Shown: positions 26,561 through 33,989 of the stretch, in pieces | Position numbering within the stretch: the stretch's first letter is position 1 | Layout of the letters: each line of letters begins with the position of its first letter | Assembly: GCF_002812705.1 (NCBI RefSeq) | Contig: NZ_CP025030.1 | Span: 4,774,001-4,838,000 of the forward strand | Reading direction: 5' to 3' | DNA length: 64,000 bases | Source of the DNA: Achromobacter spanius | Lineage (GTDB): Bacteria > Pseudomonadota > Gammaproteobacteria > Burkholderiales > Burkholderiaceae_B | Notes under the pieces: model-generated | The model's database searches: none | Told to the model about the DNA's origin: nothing | What the model saw: only the letters and a program-made list of their open reading frames with translations | Position numbers and translations under genes: made by a program

Positions 26561-27712
26561 ATGCACCTCCTTCGCCCATACCCTGATGAGCTTTTAGGCA
26601 GCTTGTTGAGTCGGGCGATGAGGCAACTGGGCCTGTCGCAAAAGCGCTTAATGCGGCACCTGACCGGCCGAAACATCACCACGATTTCTACGGTAATAAC
26701 GGGCCACGAAGGGATTGCGAAAGCTTTCGGGATGGACCTGGAGGAATTCATCCATAGCCACACCTTGCTGCCCTACGCGGTTGCATTCATGGCGCGACGG
26801 GACAAAGAACGTATCCTGACCTCGCTCTTGAGCGGTAGCTCGGATCTCTGCGTCGCGGCGGTCGCTCAAAACGCAACGAAGTCGACGAGCCTGCTCAAGC
26901 TTTGTGTGGCCTGCAAAGCGCAGGATCTGCTGCGATACGGTGAGACGTACTGGCGGCGATCGCATCAACTCCCTGGCGTTTTGCTGTGTGCCGTACATGA
27001 GCAACCTCTGCGCTTGAGCGATGTTGATATCCGTGCGAAGCGGTTCATGGTGCCGCCCAATGAGGTGCAGTCAGTTCGGGCCTGCGCTTACGAGGTTTCA
27101 CGAGTTGTTTTGATGGATATTGCAAGGTTCTCGGACCAGGCATTGAGGCTTGGCCTTTCGTATGGTGATTGGGCGGAGCGCTACCGAGACCTTGCCGCGA
27201 GCCATGGATATTCTTTCACCAGTGGTCAGATATTCGGGGAGGTTCTTTCGGCGGACCTCCGTTCGTTCTACGGCGACGCCTACCTGTCCTCCCTGGGTGC
27301 CAATATCGACCTCGCTCGGCGCAACGCCTGGCCGGCACTATTGGTGCGCTCTTCAGGGGCCAGCACCACAGCGTTGAAGCACGTTTTGCTGAACATTTTC
27401 CTGCTGAACGCTCCGCGCCCATCTCGATCCCCTTCGGAGTACGAGCGCCGCAAGAAAGCAAAACCCAGGGATTGGGACCTCATCCAACGCAAGGCAATAG
27501 CGGTCATGGATAAAGAGGTCGCTCGGTGCAAATGGGAGGGTCGAAGGATCACCGTCAGGGGGCTGGCACAGAAGGCAGGGATTGTGTCGCTCCTGCATCA
27601 CTTCCGCCATGAAATTCCAACGATCTTGCTGTGGATCGAGAGATTCAAAGCCACGCCGCAGTCCGAGCGGCAGGCAGGCAAACGGCCTCGAACTTACCCC
27701 AAAAAAAGATAG
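26561..27712 (+). CDS. tnsD: TnsD/TniQ-family target selector
   Basis: A 383-residue protein of the TniQ/TnsD family that chooses the insertion site and recruits TnsC. The N-terminus LLRPYPDELLGSLLSRAMRQ is typical. The zinc finger is visible as LKLCVACKAQD, then YWRRSHQLPGVLLCAVHEQP (CxxC...H...C..H). It is shorter than Tn7 TnsD (508 residues) but has a C-terminal DNA-binding-like region with helix-turn-helix segments (WEGRRITVRGLAQKAGIVS). It might direct insertion into a fixed site such as comEC, but nothing here proves that. It starts 2 bases after tnsC. Confidence 0.88.
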   Translation: MHLLRPYPDELLGSLLSRAMRQLGLSQKRLMRHLTGRNITTISTVITGHEGIAKAFGMDLEEFIHSHTLLPYAVAFMARRDKERILTSLLSGSSDLCVAAVAQNATKSTSLLKLCVACKAQDLLRYGETYWRRSHQLPGVLLCAVHEQPLRLSDVDIRAKRFMVPPNEVQSVRACAYEVSRVVLMDIARFSDQALRLGLSYGDWAERYRDLAASHGYSFTSGQIFGEVLSADLRSFYGDAYLSSLGANIDLARRNAWPALLVRSSGASTTALKHVLLNIFLLNAPRPSRSPSEYERRKKAKPRDWDLIQRKAIAVMDKEVARCKWEGRRITVRGLAQKAGIVSLLHHFRHEIPTILLWIERFKATPQSERQAGKRPRTYPKKR

Positions 27713-27773
27713 CTGAAGGCCCAACATGGGCCTGGTGTTTTTCCTATACGAATTCCTATTATTGGAGTCGTCT

Positions 27774-28871
27774 ATGGAATGGGCACTCGGTGTTTCTCTG
27801 GACACCAGCAGCATTGAAGTTTTTACGTCGAACGAAGGTATTGAGCACAGGCGCATCGAGGAGATCGCGAGCGAGCGGCTCAAGGTGCCTCGCACTACGA
27901 AACCTTATCGCGTCCTGTACGAGGGCGGCCTATCGTCGTGGTCCCTTTCAGATCCTGATGAATACCTTGCAGGGATAGGTATTGAGCTACCCGAAGGATG
28001 TCTGAATCGCCACGAAGTCTTCAAATTCATGGGGAACGACGACCTGACGGTGCATGTGCCGGCGCTGGTATTGATGCGGGCCTTCTTTAAGCCCAGCGCG
28101 CTATTGTTTCCAGCAGCTTTCAAGATCACTGGCCCAGACCTCCTCGCTTACGTGGACTACGGCCAGACGCCACCTACTGTCGTCGTCGACAATCTGGCGT
28201 ACACACGACACTATTCCCGCTGTAGGGAGAGCGCAGCGCCTAACAAACCCGTGGAATGGTTGCAGCTCTCAAAGTCAGCCAGAAAGGCGATGCACAGCGT
28301 CTATCTAGCCGCTTCAACTGGAGCACTACGACTGCATCTTCCACTTGGTGATTTTCGCATTGCCTTGCATGGACCAAGGCTTGGCAATCGGGTATTTGTG
28401 ACGACTGCAGCGTTGATCGCGATGACCATACCAGCAGAGGACAGCGTCACGGGCATGAGCGAAACGATGATTTTTCACTCGATGGCGGACCCTCAACGAA
28501 AAGCCAAGGCATCAGTAGCTGGCATCAAGGTCCCGTTGCAGTTGGACGGTACCTCATCGGTCAGCGACCAGGAGTGGCAGCTGATCGAGCCGATTCTGAC
28601 TCCAAGACGCAAAGCCCAAAGTGTCATCCACTCACGCAGGGATCTACTGGACGCCATCCTTCTAAAGCTTTCCTCAGGCATCTGGTGGGCGAAGGTGCCT
28701 ACCAAGGGGTTCAAGACAACAGACTTGAGTTGGACATTCCGTCGCTGGAAGGCCGATGGCCTCTTTGATCAGGTTCTTGAAGTATTGAGGATCACAAGGG
28801 CCGACGGCCCACTAGTGGAGTCCGTCGCCCGAAGAGGACGAAAGCCAGTTATGGCTAACGAAAAGGTCTGA
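27774..28871 (+). CDS. Fifth tns-operon protein (TnsE position) with IS5-type DNA-binding C-terminus
   Basis: A 365-residue protein encoded where Tn7 has tnsE, 61 bases after tnsD. The first ~255 residues match no family I can name. The last ~85 (VSDQEWQLIEPILTPRRKAQ, then SRRDLLDAILLKLSSGIWWA, then SWTFRRWKADGLFDQVLEVL) look like the DUF4096 domain that begins IS5/IS1182-type transposases. The DDE catalytic part of such transposases is absent. I chose ATG 27774, with GGAG 6 bases upstream, over ATG 27726. It may be a distant TnsE-like target selector that gained a transposase DNA-binding domain, or a new tns accessory protein. Confidence 0.65.
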   Translation: MEWALGVSLDTSSIEVFTSNEGIEHRRIEEIASERLKVPRTTKPYRVLYEGGLSSWSLSDPDEYLAGIGIELPEGCLNRHEVFKFMGNDDLTVHVPALVLMRAFFKPSALLFPAAFKITGPDLLAYVDYGQTPPTVVVDNLAYTRHYSRCRESAAPNKPVEWLQLSKSARKAMHSVYLAASTGALRLHLPLGDFRIALHGPRLGNRVFVTTAALIAMTIPAEDSVTGMSETMIFHSMADPQRKAKASVAGIKVPLQLDGTSSVSDQEWQLIEPILTPRRKAQSVIHSRRDLLDAILLKLSSGIWWAKVPTKGFKTTDLSWTFRRWKADGLFDQVLEVLRITRADGPLVESVARRGRKPVMANEKV

Positions 28872-29002
28872 TTGCAGCCAGTGCTCGCAGAGATGTCAGA
28901 GCAGGTTGCCGCGCGCAGAGGATTGAAGCGAAACGCTGTCTGTCAGTCTGCAAAGAGCCAAGGCCGCTATTCTCTGGCGCAGTTCAATTATCGCGAGCAC
29001 TT
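28872..29002. other. Intergenic, end of tns operon
   Basis: About 130 bases between the fifth tns gene and the inverted module. No terminator or gene is obvious. Confidence 0.4.
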
Positions 29003-29465
29003 GGAGCTATACCTTTGACATCCAAGTTCAAAAGGTATGCCCATGTTCAAGAAGACATTTCTCTCCCTCTCCTGCGCCCTCGCACTTAGTGCCGTTGCAG
29101 CGCCTGCGTTTGCATCCCCGAAGTTTTTCCTTGTGGTACCCATCCCTACCGCTGCCAAAGCGCCCGTGGAGTCTGCAATCACTGTGTCCCTGGCGGGCGC
29201 CGCGTTGTCCAAGGCGACGGTCAATCAGGCCTACAGTGAGTCTTTGCGTCCGTACTTGAGTGTGACGGGTGATGCGGACTTTGACCCAGCGGCCGCGCGC
29301 TGGAGCCTGGCCGGCGGAACCTTGCCTGCAGGCCTGGCGCTGGACAACGTCACGGGCCAGGTCGCGGGAACCCCATCCAGTCTGAATGAAGCCGGTGCCA
29401 GCTTTGATGTCGCTGTGACCTACAAGGACAAGAGCGCAAAACAGACGTACCCGGTACGAGTCGGC
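29003..29465 (+). repeat. Inverted module, copy 2 (promoter, signal peptide, Ig-like domain)
   Basis: This is the partner of 20925-21388, in the opposite orientation, so the two copies flank the tns operon and its leader. Upstream DNA (GGAGCTATACCTT..., AAAAGGTATGCCCATG), signal peptide and Ig-like domain are shared; the downstream coding sequence is not. Confidence 0.8.
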
Positions 29466-30074
29466 GCCTTCTCAGGGGGCTGTAATGCGTATCTCCAAGC
29501 TAACCCTGGAGCGCCCAGCGGCTGGTACATCTTGGCCGTAGACGGCGCGGGTCCAGCGCCAGCTCAGAGCTATTACTGCGACATGACCTCGGCCGGCGGC
29601 GGCTGGACGCGTATTGTTCGACAGACGGAAGCGAATCCGGTCACCAACTGGACGGGTGGTGTGAACGGTGATTCATACGTGCTGGCGGCGAATGCGATCC
29701 CGGCGCATACCCAGGTAGCTTTTGGCAAAGACGAAAATGCCACCTTTGTCACTTACGTGACTTGGCAGTACACCACCGGGGACATTGCCCCTATAACGAC
29801 AAGTAATCCGACCACTGGCGCCCAGTACATGATCTACCGCTACAAAGACAAGTTCTACGGAAGCCACGATCCGCGCTCAACGCTCTACAACGCCATGGGC
29901 TACGGCGCCGAGGGAACATGGGCTAATAGCTTGTCGATTGTGGCCACCTCATCCCCTCTTGGAGGCTGGGCATTTTCTCCGCTGAACGAAACCGACTATC
30001 GCCGCGGTTTCCGTATGCAAACCGAAGTTGCCCCAACCTCCGAGTCGTACGCCTGGACGGTCTGGGTTCGCTAA
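29043..30074 (+). CDS. Secreted protein with Ig-like and fibrinogen-like domains
   Basis: A 343-residue secreted protein. It has a Sec signal peptide (MFKKTFLSLS to APAFA), an Ig-like domain (ending LPAGLALDNVTGQVAGTP and TYPVRVG) and a C-terminal fibrinogen-related domain recognised by GCNAYLQANPGAPSGWYIL and YYCDMTSAGGGWTRIV, the counterpart of the YCDM...GGGWT signature. In fibrinogen-related proteins this domain binds sugars or other surface ligands. The second ATG (29043) is preferred because the AAAAGG site is 7 bases from it. The N-terminal third is a copy of that of the RCC1 protein at 19831. The role is unknown, probably adhesion or recognition. Confidence 0.82.
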   Translation: MFKKTFLSLSCALALSAVAAPAFASPKFFLVVPIPTAAKAPVESAITVSLAGAALSKATVNQAYSESLRPYLSVTGDADFDPAAARWSLAGGTLPAGLALDNVTGQVAGTPSSLNEAGASFDVAVTYKDKSAKQTYPVRVGAFSGGCNAYLQANPGAPSGWYILAVDGAGPAPAQSYYCDMTSAGGGWTRIVRQTEANPVTNWTGGVNGDSYVLAANAIPAHTQVAFGKDENATFVTYVTWQYTTGDIAPITTSNPTTGAQYMIYRYKDKFYGSHDPRSTLYNAMGYGAEGTWANSLSIVATSSPLGGWAFSPLNETDYRRGFRMQTEVAPTSESYAWTVWVR

Positions 30075-30222
30075 GCGGCCGCGTAACCGGTATCGATTTG
30101 GTGGTGACCTGTGGCTACGGAAGCCTGAAACCGCTGATGGGCCTCCAGGTCGCTGCGAGTCGCAAACACCTTGGGGGGGTGGCTGGAAGTAAGTACTGCC
30201 CGGCGCCTGATCTTCATTACGC

Positions 30223-30756
30223 TCAATAAGCGGCTATGTAGGCCAGAACTTCCTGCTCCAAGGGAGTGAGTTCTTTCCCGATTTTCTCCCCGAGACGCTC
30301 TACTGCATACAAGCCCTTGAGTAGCGCTATCCCCTCCTTGGTTCGTGCTATTTCGTCAACGATGGTGAACGCTTCATCTTCCGTACTTGCTTTGAGAGGA
30401 TTTCGTGCCGATTTCAAGGCTAGCACCCTGATTTCTTCGCCAGTGCTATTTAAGCTGCACTGGGCAATTTTGTAACCTTCGCTGGGGTTGTTGCAGTGCA
30501 CTTTCGATCGTTCTTCATCTATTTCACGGCCCAGCGCAGCATCTATCAGATTCACTTTTGTTTTGGCTTGCTTTAGGTATACCAAGATGATTTGGTCCTC
30601 TGGATTTGTCTCGTCCAGTTTCGCAAGGCACTTAATCGCATCCTCTATTCTTAACTTTTGCCTTAAGCCGGAATCATCGATGAAGATGGCAAGGTCCCTT
30701 TTATCTATTTTTATTGCTTTGATTCCTGTTTGCTTTGCAAAAAATACCGTTGACAT
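30223..30756 (-). CDS. Unknown AT-rich gene
   Basis: A 177-residue protein of unknown family, rich in lysine, glutamate and isoleucine. It has clearly lower GC than its neighbours, which suggests a recent arrival from another host. The chosen start is ATG 30756; a start at 30831 would add 25 residues without support. It has no signal peptide, membrane segment or enzyme motif that I can see. Its C-terminal half is strongly helical (TIVDEIARTKEGIALLKGLY). It stands alone between the fibrinogen-like gene and a repeat array. Confidence 0.6.
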   Translation of the reverse strand: MSTVFFAKQTGIKAIKIDKRDLAIFIDDSGLRQKLRIEDAIKCLAKLDETNPEDQIILVYLKQAKTKVNLIDAALGREIDEERSKVHCNNPSEGYKIAQCSLNSTGEEIRVLALKSARNPLKASTEDEAFTIVDEIARTKEGIALLKGLYAVERLGEKIGKELTPLEQEVLAYIAAY

Positions 30757-30831
30757 TTTGACTCTTACAATCTGGAAATTCGGGGATTTCTTAAAGCTCA
30801 CGGCCCACGGAGGGCACGTCTCCAGGCCCAA

Positions 30832-31120
30832 CTGCGCAGATCCGCTTCTGGCACCTTCCGTAGTTTAATTGCTACCTAGATGCCGTGGAGCATGACGTAT
30901 ACCAAGATATTGCATTTTTGCCGTATATGGTTGAGCTTCGAGTACTATCCGTCATGCCTGCCCCCAGGACCGAAACTGCTGGTCCCTGCTTCGGGTTTTC
31001 CTTTAGCTGCCCAGATGATCGCCCATGTCGCCCATCGCAGGTCCAGCTCCCTTGTGGGAGCTGAGGGTTTTGATGAGGGCCTCCAAGGGTACTTCGACCG
31101 TAGAGGTAGGTGCCCCTTGA
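30832..31120. other. Intergenic region with a small hairpin
   Basis: No gene is recognised. A perfect 8-bp hairpin, CAGCTCCC / GGGAGCTG with a TTGT loop (31044-31063), is followed by AGGGTTTT and may be a weak plus-strand terminator. Confidence 0.4.
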
Positions 31121-31252
31121 TGTCTGAAAACCACTCGATTACCCTGCGATGCTGGGTAAAACTGTCTGAAAAGTAGTCACTTACCGCATGTTTTGTCGGA
31201 AAAGCAGTCGATTACTGCCTGATCTGTCTGAAAACTAGACGATTGCTGCGTT
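31121..31252 (+). repeat. Four degenerate ~26-bp direct repeats (possible transposase-binding end)
   Basis: Copies start at 31121, 31163, 31194 and 31225 with spacings of 42, 31 and 31 bases. The consensus is TGTCTGAAAAGNAGTCGATT followed by a TACTGC-like tail. Repeated TG-starting motifs of this size are typical of the ends of IS21-type and Tn7/Tn5053-type elements. No IS21 genes are beside it, and no identical motif was seen elsewhere in the window. It may be a remnant end or an alternative binding array. Confidence 0.6.
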
Positions 31253-31267
31253 GCGATAGCCCCTACG

Positions 31268-31849
31268 TTAAGACATAAGTCCTTTGACCTTCTCTGTCGC
31301 AGCCTTCAGGAATCGCGGCAAGTGCACGACAGCTTCCCAGGAGCCATCATTCTCAGCTCCGACCAAGAAGACAAAAGCGCCGGTCATCAAGAAGTTCTTT
31401 CCATCCGCTCGACTTGCTCCACTCAAGACCATGTCGTAGTACGGCGCCTCCCAAACCGACTGCAAATTCCCCTCGGCGGGGTCCTTCCACTGGATGCTTT
31501 CCCCGTGCATGATGCAGTTGCAAGCTTGGCGAAGACCAAAGTTCAGAGAGTCCTTGGGCGGGTTCTTTGCATAAAAACCAATGCTTTCTTCATCCGACAA
31601 CGGAATCGTTCCATAGTGCTTGCGCTCCTGCGGAGACATCGCACTCCATTCTCGATCTTGAACCCGTCGAATCGCCGCAGCGATAGAAACCAAAAGGTGC
31701 CCGGCCTCATTCCGAAAGAATTCATCGTGTAGGCCGCCCAGCCAGCCAACATCGTCGAAGCGAGCGCTATGTCTGCTCGCTCCGAACTCCAGCATTAACG
31801 CAAGACGATAGACGTCTCTCAGAACCAGATTGTGATCGAACCAGTGCAT
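31268..31849 (-). CDS. Unknown protein, possibly HEPN-like
   Basis: A 193-residue soluble protein. It begins MHWFDHNLVLRDVYRLALML and has a conserved-looking segment LNFGLRQACNCIMHGESIQW. The latter recalls a recurring motif (LREACNKIIHA) in small uncharacterised bacterial proteins and is similar to, but not a strict match for, the R-x(4-6)-H motif of HEPN RNases (here seven residues separate R and H). No partner gene is adjacent. It lies in the cargo segment next to a GmrSD-type gene, so a defence role is possible but only a guess. Confidence 0.6.
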   Translation of the reverse strand: MHWFDHNLVLRDVYRLALMLEFGASRHSARFDDVGWLGGLHDEFFRNEAGHLLVSIAAAIRRVQDREWSAMSPQERKHYGTIPLSDEESIGFYAKNPPKDSLNFGLRQACNCIMHGESIQWKDPAEGNLQSVWEAPYYDMVLSGASRADGKNFLMTGAFVFLVGAENDGSWEAVVHLPRFLKAATEKVKGLMS

Positions 31850-32133
31850 TTAAACGTCCTGCTAACCTAAAGGAGCTTGCGCCATTTGAACCAAAATCAG
31901 CCGTAGGCTGGGTTTTTCATTACAGCTAGAGAATCACGATCAGATCGAGGTCTTGACGAGCTCTGGCCGTGCTTGAACTGGCCTCCATAGTGTTCAGCAA
32001 GTAAAATCTCAAGCATGGCATTGTCGAAAACTTATCATGCCATCTGACGTACGGAAGGCCCTCGACTAAGCGGCCACAAAGCCTGCCGGCCTCTCAGATG
32101 GACAGATTGGCCCCATCTCGTTCCGCTAATCAA
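31850..32133. other. Divergent intergenic region
   Basis: About 280 bases between the unknown minus-strand gene and the DUF262 gene. It must hold both promoters. I see no conserved site or extra gene. Confidence 0.4.
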
Positions 32134-33915
32134 ATGAAAATAACACCTACTACCTTAAGCCTTCAGCAGTTTTTCTCAGTTAGCAACGAGCAATTTTTAA
32201 TACCGGCATATCAACGCCGCTATGCGTGGGGCGTGAAGCAACAACGTGAGCTTTTCGATGACTTGCGCCTGCTGCCGGCTGGAGACACCCATCTTCTGGG
32301 TACAGTGCTATTCCTGTCTGACACCCATAAGCCGGGCGTTAACCAGTTGGAGCTCGTGGACGGTCAACAACGCGTCACTACGATCACGGTACTAATGCAG
32401 GTATTGGCACGCCGCTTTGCTCGCGAGGAGGATACTGACACCGCACAAGAACTCTCCAAGCTTCTGCGATGCAAGGGGCTAGATCGCAAGGAACAACCTA
32501 AGTTGCAGCTCGGCGATCTAGATCATGCAGATTATATGCGTGTGATGCAAGACGGAGACCTTTCAGAGGTAGAGAACGAGTTTTTACGCGCTGCCCATGA
32601 GAATTTTTGCAACTGGGTTGACGCCTTGTCGCTGGAGCAGGTACACGAGTTCGTTCATAAACTACTGAACAGCGCCTCCATCATTCGACTGGATGTAGGA
32701 GCAGCCAAGGACGCTTACAAACTGTTCGAGACAATCAACAACCGTGGCTTGCGGCTAAAGCCTACGGACATAATCAAGAACTTCCTACTTGGTCATGCAT
32801 CGTCATTGCCGGCAGGTACGCTGGACAAGGTTAAGGAGGACTGGCGCAAGCTGATCATAGCGCTGGATGGTCTGGATAGTGATGCCTTCTTCCGCCAATG
32901 GCTTGCGGGCAAGCTACACCGTAAGGTGACCCAAACAAAGCTAGTGGCCGAATTCAAGTCCTACTATCTCCGTCATGTTAAAGAAGCAGAACGCATGACG
33001 GAGTTCCTGTCAGCCTCCATCAAAGGTGATGAAGATGACGAGGAAGACACTGAAGATGTAGCCATCACAGGTGAGGAAGAGGAAGCCATTGAGGCATCCC
33101 CTAAGGTCAAACTCACCTCATTTGCAAAGGCGTTGCGGCAATCCGCCGAGCTCTACGCTCGCCTGCTGTGGTGTGAAACTCCGTCTAGCAAGGTGAATCG
33201 TCACATCGCGAATCTCTGGCGCATTAAGGCATTTCAGGCGTTCACCTGGTTGCTGGATATGTTTGGCAGAGAACACCTGGATGAAAAAACTCATATCCGA
33301 TTACTAAAGGCTTTGGAGGCTTTCATGATGCGCAGGCACATCTGCGAGAAGCGCTCCAATGAATTGGAAACCATCTTTGCGAGCCTGACTGGTTTGGCCA
33401 ATGAAGGCTACGAAAAGGCTGTTTTCGCAATCTTAAGAGAGCACACACCTGAGGATGAGGAATTCGAGTCCTCCTTTGCTTCGTTCCCCTTCGTCCCTGC
33501 CGTGATAGATAGGGCCAGGTATGCGCTAGAGATGTTCGAGTACCAAGCAATCGGGCACAAAAACGAGTATTACCTTGCCGATCCAGACGAACTGGAGCTT
33601 GAGCACATCATCCCGAAGGCCGCTGACAAAGCTAGCACGAAGAAGGAATTCGGAGACTGGCCCAGCTATTTGGGTGAAGGCTGGAAGGTCAAACACACCA
33701 AGATGCTTCATCGCATCGGCAACATGACTCTGCTGGCCGATGAACTGAATGTAGTGGCATCGAACAACCCATTCAAAGCCAAATGCGTGGAATACGCTCA
33801 ATCAAACATCCTGTTGACTCAGGAGCTGGCAAGCCTTCCCAACTTTAAGTTCAAACAGGTGGAAGATCGATCCAAGAGGTTCGCCGAGCAAGCAGTTGTG
33901 TTGTGGAAGGTTTAA
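32134..33915 (+). CDS. DUF262-DUF1524 protein (GmrSD-type, putative type IV restriction)
   Basis: A 593-residue single-chain protein. The N-terminal DUF262 domain has QRRYAW (residues 27-32) and VDGQQRVTT (75-83), the ParB-like nucleotide-hydrolysing motif. The C-terminal DUF1524 domain has the HNH-type ELEHIIPKA (about 487-495) followed by HRIGNMTLL and NNPFKAK. In GmrS-GmrD the two domains use NTP to cut modified phage DNA. Here both are in one gene, as in BrxU-type enzymes. An acidic insert (DEDDEEDTEDVAITGEEEE) links the two halves. I chose ATG 32134 because the fold starts there; ATG 32098 is possible. It faces the ABC-3C operon. Confidence 0.88.
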   Translation: MKITPTTLSLQQFFSVSNEQFLIPAYQRRYAWGVKQQRELFDDLRLLPAGDTHLLGTVLFLSDTHKPGVNQLELVDGQQRVTTITVLMQVLARRFAREEDTDTAQELSKLLRCKGLDRKEQPKLQLGDLDHADYMRVMQDGDLSEVENEFLRAAHENFCNWVDALSLEQVHEFVHKLLNSASIIRLDVGAAKDAYKLFETINNRGLRLKPTDIIKNFLLGHASSLPAGTLDKVKEDWRKLIIALDGLDSDAFFRQWLAGKLHRKVTQTKLVAEFKSYYLRHVKEAERMTEFLSASIKGDEDDEEDTEDVAITGEEEEAIEASPKVKLTSFAKALRQSAELYARLLWCETPSSKVNRHIANLWRIKAFQAFTWLLDMFGREHLDEKTHIRLLKALEAFMMRRHICEKRSNELETIFASLTGLANEGYEKAVFAILREHTPEDEEFESSFASFPFVPAVIDRARYALEMFEYQAIGHKNEYYLADPDELELEHIIPKAADKASTKKEFGDWPSYLGEGWKVKHTKMLHRIGNMTLLADELNVVASNNPFKAKCVEYAQSNILLTQELASLPNFKFKQVEDRSKRFAEQAVVLWKV

Positions 33916-33954
33916 AGCACCGAATCCAGCAAGAAGCTTAAGGATCTTCGCTAC

Positions 33955-33987
33955 CTAGGCCCGAAGCGTTCGTAGCTTCGGGCCTAG
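33955..33987. terminator. Bidirectional hairpin between convergent operons
   Basis: A perfect 13-bp stem, CTAGGCCCGAAGC / GCTTCGGGCCTAG, with a 7-base loop lies between the DUF262 stop and the stop of the ABC-3C ATPase. There is no long T run, but the position between two convergent genes fits a shared terminator. Confidence 0.65.
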
Positions 33988-33989
33988 CA

